This document shows positions 49,673 to 63,428 of a stretch of DNA of 64,000 bases, piece by piece; position 1 is the stretch's first letter; each line of letters opens with the position of its first letter. The stretch is from Flaccisagitta enflata. Its lineage: Eukaryota > Chaetognatha > Sagittoidea > Aphragmophora. The translations under genes were made by a program, and so were the position numbers. A model generated the notes under the pieces. It saw only the letters and a program-made list of their open reading frames with translations, was not told the origin of the DNA and made no database searches. Where the stretch lies: positions 105,276,001-105,340,000 of the forward strand of contig OZ231126.1 of the NCBI GenBank assembly GCA_965153355.1, written 5' to 3'.

Positions 49673-51204
49673 TGAAGTTATTTGTGCTCAAAAATAGTGA
49701 TTCTAGTCAGAAAATGGTCAAATAATGTTCATTTTGTATTGAGGAACATTCATGCAACAACTCAAGTCAAAAAGACATCATTCAATATAATTTCATGCCG
49801 TATAAGGTCGTAAAATGCCATAAAAATGGCATATTTCACTGTTTTGTGAATTTCATAGGCTGAAAAAGAGCAAGTTTAGTAACAAAATGGTCAAACAATA
49901 TTTTGTTGGCACCAAGACACACTCCTGCAAAAAATTCCAGTCAAGCAGACTTCTTCCAAAGTCGTTTTTAGCCGTACAATGCCGTCAAATTGACATTTTT
50001 AAGCTTTTTTGAGGTGTGACCCTCCCTTAAAGCACAACATTCACTTGAAAACCAATAAAAATGGTCTTTGGGCTTAAAACAAATGTATATCAAATTTTTT
50101 CAGACATAATGTTGCTATTTATACACTATTATTAATTTTATTATACTGTACAAGGCCGTAATATGCCGTAGAATGGGCATTTTTTTTAGTTTTTGGGGTT
50201 TTTTTTTGGTTAAACACTAGTTCCAATTGTCAAAAATTATTAACCTAGTATTGATTTGATTGTAAGACACATTCATGCAAAAATTGTAATCACTATGTTA
50301 TCACTCGGTGTCACTTCATGTTGTATAAATGCTGTTAAATTGGCTTTTTTGATTATTCTATGGATATTACTCCCTCTTATAGCACAGCATTCACTTACTA
50401 ACCGCCAGATAATGGTTATCAAGGCTTGGGACAAACTTAAACTTGTTTTTTTCAAAATTTCAAAAACAAAGTGTCATGATTGAATTATGTTTGAAAGCCA
50501 TAAAGAGCCATAAAACAATCAAAACCACTTTTTAACACCATTTTTACGGCATGAAGTGACACTGATTGACAGCAAATCGATTAAAATTTTTTCATGAATA
50601 TGTTTTAGCATCAAATCAATACTATATTGATAGTTTCTGATAAGTGTAACAGTTGTTAGAGAAAACAAAAACAAAAAAACTACAATAAATGCTCATTTTA
50701 GGGCATATTACAGCCTTTTGCAGTATATCAAAGAGACCAAATGGCAACATTTTATCTAAAAAATTTTTATATACATTTGTTTAAAGCCCAAAGACCATTT
50801 TTTCATTGGTTTTCAAGTAAATGTTGTGCTTAAGGCGAGGGTCACACCTCAAAAAAGCTTAAAAATGTCAATTTGATGGCATTTTACGGCTAAAAACGGC
50901 ATTTTACAGCTAAAAATGACTGAAAGAAGTCTGCCTGACTTTAATTTTCAAAGGAGTGTGTCTTAGTGCCAACTAAATACTTTTTGACTATTTTCTGACT
51001 AAACTCGCTCTTTTTGAGCCCATAAAATTCACAAAACAGTGAAAAATGCAATTTTTACGGCATTTTACAACTTTTTACGGCATTAAATTATATTGAATGA
51101 TGATTGCTTGACTTGAGTTGCTGCATGAGTGTTCCTCAATACAAAATAAACATCATTTGACCATTTTATGACCAGAATCACTATTTTTGAGCACAAATAA
51201 CTTT
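49673..51204. mobile_element. 1.5-kb foldback element
   Basis: GAAGTTATTTGTGCTCAAAA at the left mirrors the right end near 51204. Paired blocks run most of the way to a centre at about 50438, including GGTCTTTGGGC and AAAATGGTCAAA. ACGGCATTTTAC words recur inside. There is no gene. Confidence 0.8.
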
Positions 51205-52322
51205 AAAAAATGCCATTTTTACGGCATTTTACGGCATTTTACGACATTTTCTTGAAAAAATCCCAACAGAATTTTTAGTCTCATGCATGGTAACATCCCT
51301 CTATGTGTATAGAACACCCCAGAATAGGTCGCTATGCTGTGTCATTTTTTTCCTACCTATCACAGCTAGGCAACACAGTGTTAGCTACATTGATTATTGG
51401 GGTAGATAATTAGTGCTTTTCATGACTTAACAACGCTAGAATTTCTTACATCTTTGAAATTGAATACAGTGGAACCTAGCTTCCTTGACAACGCCTTTAA
51501 CAGTGACCCACCATTAGTGTACAACAAGCTGTGGTCCCAAATTTTTCTGGCCTTATGTAATGCTAAATTGCCCCTAGATAACGGTCACGCCTTTAGCAGT
51601 GAATCACCTATATCCGTCAAATATTTTGGGCCAAAATTACCCCAAACTCTTTGTTAACAGCAAACTGACTGTAGCCCAGAAAAAAACAAGGCCGGATACA
51701 CGGCAATCCAGTCGCGGACGGTTTGGCAGGAGCGGTAATTCAAAGAACGATCGCAAGTTTAGAAATATTTGTGTGGAGAGGCCTTAATTATGGCCCCTGC
51801 CCACCCGCACGCGACTGAGGTAGTTGTGTATCCGGTTGTGTCTAATCTGATTATAATGTTTTATTGATGACCAGTTTCAACAAAGACTTATTTCTTGCCC
51901 GTCATTTCATTCAAACAAACCCCATCAAAGTCGATGGATGATCCAGATGGATTGAACCTCACCACTACCGCGGTACATGTTATTGATATAGAGGAGTGAA
52001 TAGTGAACCAACTGATTCAATTGTTAGTCAAAGGTCTTATTGCTCCTGCCCTGCCCCATCTCGCCCTACCCCTCTCAACACATACAGGCTCTCGATTTTC
52101 GCTTGCGCTTTTCTTCGGCCTTGAGTAGCAACGTGGTTATCCAGATTGCCTCATTTGAGCGAGCAGTGGTGACATGTGACGCCTCGGGGAATTTGGAATT
52201 GCGCTAATTTGTCTTTGCCTATCTAGTACACTTGTAGCTGTATGAAGCATCTTATATATGTTTTTAAATTGTTATGATTTTTTTTTACCCTAAGTTGGAA
52301 AGCATCACAAAAACAAACATAT
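51205..52322. other. Intergenic with MITE fragments
   Basis: 51468-51660 begins TACAGTGGAACCTAGCTTCC, the form of a pogo/Tigger-type terminal repeat; the opposite end is unclear (ACTGTAG at 51669-51675 is a candidate). 51686-51838 is HINE-like. The rest is unassigned. Confidence 0.45.
51686..51838. mobile_element. HINE-like element, palindromic form
   Basis: Left AACAAGGCCGGATACACGGC and right GTGTATCCGGTTGTG are mirrored, as are GTCGCGGACGG.. and ..GCACGCGAC; two 5' ends seem joined head to head. Confidence 0.6.
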
Positions 52323-52564
52323 ATGGCGAAGGTTAGGAGAGATAAGAGATTTTTACGTGCTAACCATTTAAGAGGAACGAGAAAAAAGCGGCGCTGCGGG
52401 GTAAACGTCGAAGTCGCCGCCGGTCTAAGAAGTCCAAACGTTCGCGACGATCGCGTATGCGGAAGCGGAAAGAAGTCGTTATTGGCCGTGGGAAGCGCGG
52501 AAAAAGCCGGTGCGGACTAGATGCTCTTGTGGTAGAGGCCCAACGGAAACTAAGAAGAAAATGA
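52323..52564 (+). pseudogene. Small Arg/Lys-rich core-like protein, one frame break
   Basis: An ATG at 52323 starts a very basic reading (MAKVRRDKRFLRANHLRG). Near 52380-52390, at an AAAAAA run, the basic reading moves to another frame. It continues with GKRRSRRRSKKSKRSRR and ends SRCGLDALVVEAQRKLRRK before TGA 52562-52564. Total length would be about 80 residues, nearly half Arg or Lys. Small basic DNA-condensing proteins of this type (adenovirus core-protein-like) are known from Polinton/adintovirus genomes, and it lies 450 bp upstream of a relic of their polymerase on the same strand. The function is therefore inferred from composition and context. The frame break may be decay or a homopolymer error. 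Confidence 0.5.
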
Positions 52565-52704
52565 TAATCGTGGGTCATTTTTCAGGAATAAAGACGCTAA
52601 AGGCTTATTGTACGAGCATCGAAGAGAAATGCGGCAGTTTGAGGGATATCTATGAGATGGAAAGATGGCATTGGGAGAAGAAAAAACTATTTCAGCTGGA
52701 ATGA
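52561..52704 (+). CDS. Short hypothetical ORF overlapping the core-like ORF stop
   Basis: ATG 52561 overlaps the preceding stop as ATGA and gives 47 codons, Trp/Glu/Lys rich near the end (EMERWHWEKKK). No family recognised. The overlap is suggestive of compact viral gene packing but could be chance. Confidence 0.25.
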   Translation: MIIVGHFSGIKTLKAYCTSIEEKCGSLRDIYEMERWHWEKKKLFQLE

Positions 52705-53010
52705 CCAGTGGACCAATTGGTTATATAATTGATTAGTATAACTGTATATAAATGTGTACTGCGTGTAAAATGGATAAAAAATATAACCCTACCACACTGG
52801 AATTTGAAGTTTTTAATTGAAGTGAATTCACTGTTTTATTAACAGATATGACATGAATGAAAAAAAAGTAAAAATTCTCACCATGATGAAATCTAATGAC
52901 ACCAGTTGGAAAGGAGACTTTGGCATCGCCATTCGTTTTCTCTAAGATCGTTTTCGCCGTTTGACGTTTGTTTCTGAAAAAAAAATGCACAGTGCGACAA
53001 AACGCTAAAA

Positions 53011-56000
53011 ATGAGTGCATTAACAAACTACCAAATAAACTCTGTAATCCGCAGTGACTTGAATAGCTCTGTAGCTATAAATGACTACTCCCCAGAGTTA
53101 TTCGATTTAGCAAGGGACCATTGGGAAATTGTGAGGAATCAAGTAACTCTCTCATCTAATATGATATGCTCAGAAGTATCATTTAGACTATCATCTCATA
53201 GGCCAGATCCAACGATACTTAACTTCTGGCCTTCAACCCTTGATTTATGCCCATTTTTGTTTCTGTACTTAATGGGCATATTTCATGATCATTTTATAAA
53301 AAAAAGAAAAGCGTGGAGAGTGAATTTCAGTCCATCAATAGCTATAATCTCTTTGGTAAATCAGACTCAGAATTTTATCTGGGCCTCGAGGAGCAATAAA
53401 CAGGCTTTGCCTGTTAGTTTTTTGATCCATAATCAACAAACCTTTACACACTTTTCGATGTCATACTAAGACAATACAATCTCCTAGCCCCTTTAGAGAG
53501 ATCTGTGATAGAATTGGAGAAAAACTACGATGATGGACTTGTCTGTCCTATGACTCTTGTGTTTCACATAACAGTGGAAAGTGGAAGAATATTTGGCAAT
53601 GATGATACAGTGTACATCAATCGTGGAATTAGCAAAAGCAAATGTAAAAGCGAGGAAAATTGCCAACAAAATAAGTGTGTATGGCTGAGTTTAAGTTGTG
53701 TGTACACAGTGAAAGGACGTAAGATTGAAAAAAGAACTGCGAGAAAGACAAAGTGGGGACTCCTGAAAAAAGAATTGCCATGAAATTGGAAAATGGGTTT
53801 AAGAAATGGTTGGTGGCTAAAAAAAATGAGGGTCACCCTTATACTGAATGGAAGGCAGATAAAGGACTGCCAGAAGAATATTTGCCATTGTTAGAGAGTT
53901 ATTTGGAGTCAAACATTGTCTTGATACATGAAAAAGAAGTTGGAATGAAAAAAATCATGTATGATTCAATAGAGAAAACTGAAAACATGAAAAAAACTTT
54001 TTCGGCAGAATTTGTCTCCAATGGTAATTACAAAGATTGTGTATATTTTTTAACAAAAAACAATAATCATGTAAACATTATCACAGATTTGGATGCATAC
54101 ATGAAAAAATACCATTGTGTGCACTGTGGACGTTGCTTTGCCACCAAAACTAATTTGATGGACCATCGCGTTAAGAAAGCTTGTGAAAAAAAGACGGTGG
54201 AGAAAAGTTGAAACAGTTAAATATTCTTTGGAGAAATGTGTGGAGGATAGAGAGGAATTGAAAATTGCCCCAATTACGTGAGATTTAAAGTATGGTCACA
54301 TTTTGGTCAATGGGACATGTTCGGGACCCGTCTCAGTTGTGATGAAAACAAAGTTGAAAAACAATGACAGCCTCACAACAAAAAAGGAATTTGATACCCT
54401 TAAAGAGGGTGTAAATTATGTCATAAAATTTGGAGCACTGTGCAGTGTCCATGTTCTTGGAGTAGCGCATGGGAAGTAATGTGATGTTCCTAAGAGAGCT
54501 TGAATCAATGTTAAATGAGTACGCCAGTTGTGACAAGAACAACATTGACACAAAAAAGTTGACCAAATTGAAAGCAATCAAAATGGACGTTTTCAACTAT
54601 CTGGGAACGTACGACTATTATGTCTCGGTTGGCACTACAGATTGTAGATTGCCATGTTCTTTCATGTACGAGCTGCTTTCACAGTTAAGCTGTGTCCACA
54701 AATCAGAGGACATAAGCTCAAGATTTGAGAAAAATATGTTGCAGACGGTAAATGTGCTAAGAAACACCTGCAGTGAAATTTATAATGTTAGCCAACTTCT
54801 GCCCTTGCGCTCTGATAAGGTAGCCGAAAGCTGGACTGCCTAACTTTTGAAATTGTGTCTAAATTTTTTAAAATGATTTAAATCTGAACATAGTTGGTTA
54901 CGAGAGCGCTACCAGGGTAGGTCGAGTTCTTTCTGGCAATTGTTTAACAGAAATTCAGAAGAACATGTTCTATTCCCCATCTGAAGACATTTGCTGAACA
55001 AAGTGGATACCAATTATATATCTGACTGTTAAATGCAAAGAAAACAGCGATTGACATTGATGGCACTTTGAAAAGTGCCATCGCCATTGACAGGGAAAAG
55101 TACTACTCATCAATATACATGTCAGATTGTCAAAGGTTTTTACTAACGGGCTTGCCGAGAGAATATACAAAAGAAGGCACTTACTTTGTAGCCAAGTGAA
55201 GTAGGAGAGGGAAAACGTTCAGTAACATGGTGATTAACGCTATTGAGGTGGGCTGCGGCTCCTCAGGGTCTATAAGCGCTCTTAATGGCAAAGAATGTAA
55301 AAAGTTTGGTTTCTTTTTTGACGCGGTGATGGACGTCGGAGGCGCTGATGTCTTTATCGAATGCAATGGATGTTTTATGCACTCGCATAATACAGAATGT
55401 CATTCTAGTAATGTCAGTGATGAGCACAAAATGGCCTGTGATGTCTGCAGGACCAACGATGCGCCTAGGGATGAAAAACACCCAGGAGAAAGTTTAAGGC
55501 CACGCCTTTGGCGTCTAAAAACAAATGAACAGAGAAGCTCCGCTCATCCAATGAAACAAAACATGAGTTATGACGACGTACACAATGAAACTGAACGAAA
55601 AGTGCAGTTGATGTACGAGAAAACAGGCAAAAAAGTCGTGAGCATATACGAATGCGACCTTCTGTATTTCTGGCTGAAAAATACAGAACATTTTTTCTCC
55701 CATTTTGGCATTCCTTTGAGGGAAGAATGTCGCGGGATACAGTTTGCTACATTTGTAGAACAATTGACAATGGAGCGGTTTCCCTTGACAAAGTATGGAA
55801 AGTTGACCGAGCAGAAGATTGTCAAAGCTATTTCAGAGGGAGATTTGAACGGGTTTGTAAAATGTTCGGCCAAATGTGGCCCAAAGTCTCGGACCAATTT
55901 GGGGATACATACCCCTTTTTTTACAAAAACTCAGAGGGAGAGACTGAACGGAGCTACGAAGTGTCACAGAAAATAGTCTCTACCATCTTATTGAGAGAAC

Positions 56001-56895
56001 TATTGACAAATGAATCAATGCCCGATTTTGAAGTAATTTCAATTGATTCCATTTTTGAATATCAAGTTTGTGGAAAGAACCCGTTCTCAAAGTTAAGAGA
56101 ACCATTTTCTCTGCTCTACAAAAGCACAAGGATCAAAAGGGATTTGTCAGTTTTAGCAAAAGTTGCATAAACAACGCAATCGGTTGTTATGGATTAAACT
56201 CTTCCCGGTTCAAAAGAAGCTATATCATGGATGAAGTCGAGGTACAAGAACTGCAAACATTGCATTTGCTCTCACATGGAACTAAGATCAATGATCAAAA
56301 GAGGCTTTTCCATTTTGTATCCAACGCACAAACGGTCAATCTGAGAGCGATTCATATGAGTCTAGTTGCCACTGGCATCGCTAAAATGCTAAACTTTTCG
56401 CTTCAATTCAAACATTGGTTTTTGACAGAATTTTTACGAACTAACACAGATGGCTCTATCTATGGCTTTGTGAAGCCATTTAGCGATGACATATTGAATA
56501 CAAGTCGCCTAACCAGTGTAATACTTGATAGCAATTTAAGAATGAAGTTGGACATCAACTCAGCTATGGCTTTTTTGGCTTTTAAAAAGCGTCATTTCAA
56601 GGATTTGGGAGTGTGTCCCAATCACGAATCTGACTATTTGAAAGATCTTGTGCAATCTCGCGTCTTTTATCAAAGACCATGCTGTCTGTGGTACACTGTT
56701 CAGAATGTGTCTATCAACTGTAAATTGGAATTCCTAGCAAACAAGGGCATTATTTACTCAGTGAATAAACTAAGTCTCTTTAATGCCCAGACCAAGAGCT
56801 ATTATATAAAGTCTGGGGGGAGATTTGACGAGTTTCTTGTACATATAGAAAGTTTGTCATTGCACGATTTAAATATGGAAATAAAGAATCTGTGA
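53011..56895 (+). pseudogene. Polinton/adintovirus-type protein-primed DNA polymerase B, broken
   Basis: Successive frames on the plus strand read as one family B2 polymerase. An N-terminal region starts at ATG 53011. A C2H2-like finger CVHCGRCFATKTNLMDH lies at about 54115-54170, and a GCFMHSHNTECH block at about 55365-55400 corresponds to the family's FHGCFWHGC motif. It is followed by KTGKKVVSIYECD, KIVKAISEGDLNGFV, PFFYKNS and, near 56160-56200, KSCINNAIGCYG (motif B, KxxxNxxYG). TNTDGSIYG near 56445 stands where the YxDTDS motif C is expected. The motif A aspartate is not seen (FVKCSAKC at that place) and the first motif C aspartate is Asn. At least six frame changes and stops occur, so it is inactive. 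The frame 56068-56895 is the longest open part. Confidence 0.7.
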
Positions 56896-57299
56896 TATTG
56901 TATCAATTTACCCTTTTTATTTATTTTCAGATGAAAAATCAAAAGAAAAATGAAAAATGACAATGAATTTGAGAAGACGAGGCGCAACACTGATCGTTGA
57001 GAGAAAAAAAAAAAACTACAAAAGAAGTGATAACAAATCCGCGAATAACGAAATAAGGATTGAGGCGCCTGGATAGCGAATATCAGTACGCGTTTTGAGT
57101 CACAAAAGAGATGTCAGGGATTACAATTAGACCAATTACATCATTACCCAACCATCAAATAGGACACGTTAAGGGATGTGGCGCAGGCAAATAAGCGTTT
57201 ACGATAGTAAATGAGCGTTATAGACTGACGGACCAAAATCATGAATGCGTTGGGGATTATGCATAAGTGATCATAAAAAAATCCCATATTTGTAACTAA
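56896..57299. other. Spacer between convergent genes
   Basis: The polymerase relic and the minus-strand Rep-like gene end tail to tail about 400 bp apart. A 39-codon basic frame at 56957-57076 (MTMNLRRRGATLIVERK) is the only open frame of note; its status is unknown. No poly(A) signal can be assigned with confidence on the minus strand. Confidence 0.4.
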
Positions 57300-57584
57300 T
57301 TACGTCCTGTGTTGCAATGGCTGGTCCGGCATGATGGGGTCTGGGTTCGCATGGAGGGGAAAGTAGCGCAACCACAATCCAAGTAAAGTGGCTGGTCCCA
57401 CGACCTGAGGAGCTGGTGGAATCCAGCGAAATTCCTCCTCTGGGGAAAATTCGTATTTCGCCTTGATGTCGAGTTTCTCTTGATGCGACTTCGCTTGCCA
57501 TTGCGCCTTGGTCATCTTCTTTATTGGTGCCCTAGTGTGTAGCAGAGGAAAAGAGAGGATTAGATGCATGAAAATGTATTAAAG

Positions 57585-57712
57585 AGATGGACAGACAGAC
57601 CGACGGACCGACGGACCGATGGAATAACAAGCCAGTGGGCGGAAGGATGGACGGATGGATAGACGGATCAACCGACTGACAAAACGGATTGTAGAGTGGC
57701 GTATATTAGAAT
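57585..57712 (+). mobile_element. HINE-like element between exons 15 and 16
   Basis: (GACGGACC)n core and GGATTGTAGAGTGGCGTATA end, in the intron 57863-57532; the 5' end is degraded. Confidence 0.55.
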
Positions 57713-57960
57713 AATATATATATGGAGTAAAACGGGGGCAATAGTTATAAAAAACCAGGCCAGACCAAGCCATTTCTCTCATTTTAGTTTAAAACCAGGC
57801 CAGACCAGGCCATTTTTTTTTTCATTTTAGTCTAAACTATTTCATTTTCATGTATGCCTTTACCTGAGGTTGAGTTGGTAGCACCGACACTCCAACGCGC
57901 GAAGTTCGCGAGAATTGGGCGCATGCTCCTCGAGGGAGTGATTTGAGGTGACTATTGGCA

Positions 57961-58350
57961 AGATTTGAGAATCACCGGGCCAATTATAAGAAATATGTTT
58001 ACTCTCTGTGACATTAGTTATACATCTCTATGTAGGAATTTTCAGTTGCGCGCTACGCGACTCTACACCCCGCTATGTAGGTCCGTTGGTCGGGTGGTTG
58101 GTTGGTTGGTTGGTTGGTCCCCGTTTTATTTTATTGGCGTTTTTGAGATTTTTTAGAATGTGGCTCCTGCCCAAATGCCCTGGTGACCTTCTCCAGCACT
58201 GCTCCTGCCCATCCACACGCGAATGTGGTAGCAGTGTATCCGGCCTTGTTGTAGCTAGGAGTAATTACAAAATTCCTATATGGAGATGTATAACTAATGT
58301 CACAGAGAGTAAACACATTTCTCATAATTGGCCCAATGAATCTCAAATCT
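57961..58350. mobile_element. 390-bp foldback MITE inside the helicase coding region
   Basis: Terminal inverted repeats of about 85 bp start AGATTTGAGA at 57961 and end TCTCAAATCT at 58350, about 90% identical. The loop holds a complete HINE-like element. It separates the coding segment ending ..FKTIG from the segment beginning with motif C. No clear target duplication is visible. Confidence 0.8.
58048..58252 (-). mobile_element. HINE-like element nested in the foldback loop
   Basis: TTTTCAGTTGCGCGCTACGC hairpin end, (GGTT)n/(GGTC) core, CTCCTGCCCA blocks, end TATCCGGCCTTGTT. Confidence 0.75.
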
Positions 58351-58420
58351 GCCGATGGTCTTGAAGGGCGCTCCTCTGGATGAGTCCCGTCCTTTTTTGT
58401 TTATCGCGAAGGTGGAACCT

Positions 58421-58426
<6 letters not shown>

Positions 58427-58495
<69 letters not shown>

Positions 58496-58505
58496 AGAAA
58501 CAGAG

Positions 58506-58601
<96 letters not shown>

Positions 58602-58603
58602 AG

Positions 58604-58651
<48 letters not shown>
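58427..58651. repeat. Three (GA)n tracts in the intron before exon 14
   Basis: 58427-58490, 58509-58597 and 58609-58651, separated by the phrase AATATAGAAACAGAG, which is duplicated. The minus strand supplies a CT-rich tract immediately upstream of the exon 14 acceptor. Confidence 0.9.
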
Positions 58652-58655
<4 letters not shown>

Positions 58656-59093
58656 GAATGGGGGAGGGTAGAGGGGAAATAAGGAGTGTGGGGAAAAAGA
58701 TCACAATTGAGATAATAATTTTGAATATTCCAGGTGTAAATATGAGTATGTGATTTACATGTTATTGTAAATGGGTAAAAAATCTAAAGTATTGTACTAT
58801 GAAATAAAAGCTTTGGAAAACCTCTTACCCTCCATGAGCTGTTTCAGCTGAGAGAGGTTGAGAAAATTCAATCTGGAATGATAAATGGGGTTGGGCCGAG
58901 GAACTCAGGTAAGGATGTGAACTATGGCAATACAAAATTTTTGAACATAGTGTTAGAAAAGTTTACATTTCATAGCCATTTAATTGACACCCTCACCTGA
59001 GTTCCTCTGCCCATACGATATTGTGCACCTCGGTCAAGCGTTCAAACGCAATTGTGATGATTCATTATTTAGTAAACACGTTGCATGCACCTA

Positions 59094-59298
59094 CAGGGGT
59101 GTATAAAATTAAGCTACCACCCCCCCCCTTCGTGTTTACCCACACCCCCCCCTAATCCCCAGTAATTTGTTTTATTTCTATAAAAGGGGCAATATAAAGA
59201 GGGCAATATGAAAAAGGCAACATGAAATATCAAACTTATACCCCACCTTTATCTATAAAGGAGGGGGGGGGTTAAGTGTCTAATTTTATACACCCCTG
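59094..59298. mobile_element. 205-bp MITE positioned as an intron
   Basis: Perfect 18-bp terminal inverted repeats CAGGGGTGTATAAAATTA, flanked by TA on both sides, with C-runs and G-runs just inside. It is related to the hAT-type MITE at 42191-42500. On the minus strand the bases just outside the ends make GTA at the upstream side and TAG at the downstream side, so 59301-59091 could be excised as a GT-AG intron of 211 bases. Confidence 0.8.
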
Positions 59299-59487
59299 TA
59301 CCTTCGGTGATCATCTTGGTCAAAAGGATTTTCTGTATAACGAAAAAAAAAAGAGAGAAAAAAAAATGCACATTTGGAAATCTTTGACACAAAAGGACAA
59401 TAATACTGATTTCTGATGAAGTAATTCTGTCAGTAGGTTTGTAGGTAGGTCAAATGAATAAATTAAATGAATAAGAAATAAACATAC

Positions 59488-62862
<3,375 letters not shown>

Positions 62863-63072
62863 CTTTAAACACAGTTCAAGATTAAAGTTTGGAGAAATAA
62901 AGTATCAGACCAAGACCTGGGAAATGAAGGTGAAATTACTTAACAAAACAAATGATGAATGAGCTCGCAAAATGATTTTTTTTTTTTTCAATGAAAATTT
63001 CGAGAAATGGATACAAATATCCTTGGCAGAAAATCAGAACGATCATCGACAATTCATTTCTTGTTTTTCTTG

Positions 63073-63097
63073 TCAGAAGTGTTTGCGCTGCGTGATT
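63073..63097 (-). other. Candidate short terminal exon of the zinc-finger gene
   Basis: An acceptor TTTTCCACTGTAG is followed by eight codons in the right phase for the donor at 63429 and then TGA (63075-63073). If used, the zinc-finger gene ends here and is separate from the Rep-like gene. Confidence 0.3.
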
Positions 63098-63158
63098 CTA
63101 CAGTGGAAAAGTGTGTGCAAATGGAGGCGAGAAAGGGGGGGGGGGTGGTGCAAAGAGA

Positions 63159-63330
<172 letters not shown>

Positions 63331-63428
63331 AAAATTAGAAGGGGGGGGGGTGCAATCAAACAAACAGCCCATAGTGAAGAAGGGCAAACATAGCGAGTTC
63401 GCGGTTTTTGACATTGTGATGAACGTAC

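Larger units (their letters stand above)
57300..59332 (-). pseudogene. NS1/Rep-like gene, exons 11-16: SF3 helicase core, damaged
   Basis: Exon calls are 59332-59302, 59090-58997, 58872-58829, 58418-58351, 57960-57864 and 57531-57300 (stop TAA at 57300). Exon 11 follows the Walker A exon but enters out of frame by one base. Exon 12 holds the Walker B strand (EVHNIVWAEEL) after a stop/frame break near 59065. Exon 13 (LSQLKQLMEG) and exon 14 (NKKGRDSSRGAPF) fit the next helicase segment. Exon 15 starts at motif C (LPIVTSNHSLEEH). Exon 16 carries a charged C-terminus (KKMTKAQWQAKS). From exon 12's end to the stop all junctions are in phase except at a 390-bp MITE that separates exons 14 and 15. 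Helicase loss of function is likely unless the breaks are sequence errors. Confidence 0.7.

Noticed and set aside
57961-58350. Foldback MITE as a clean GT-AG intron
   Set aside because: No GT or AG lies at its exact ends and the flanking codons are not in phase; only internal, speculative splice sites exist.
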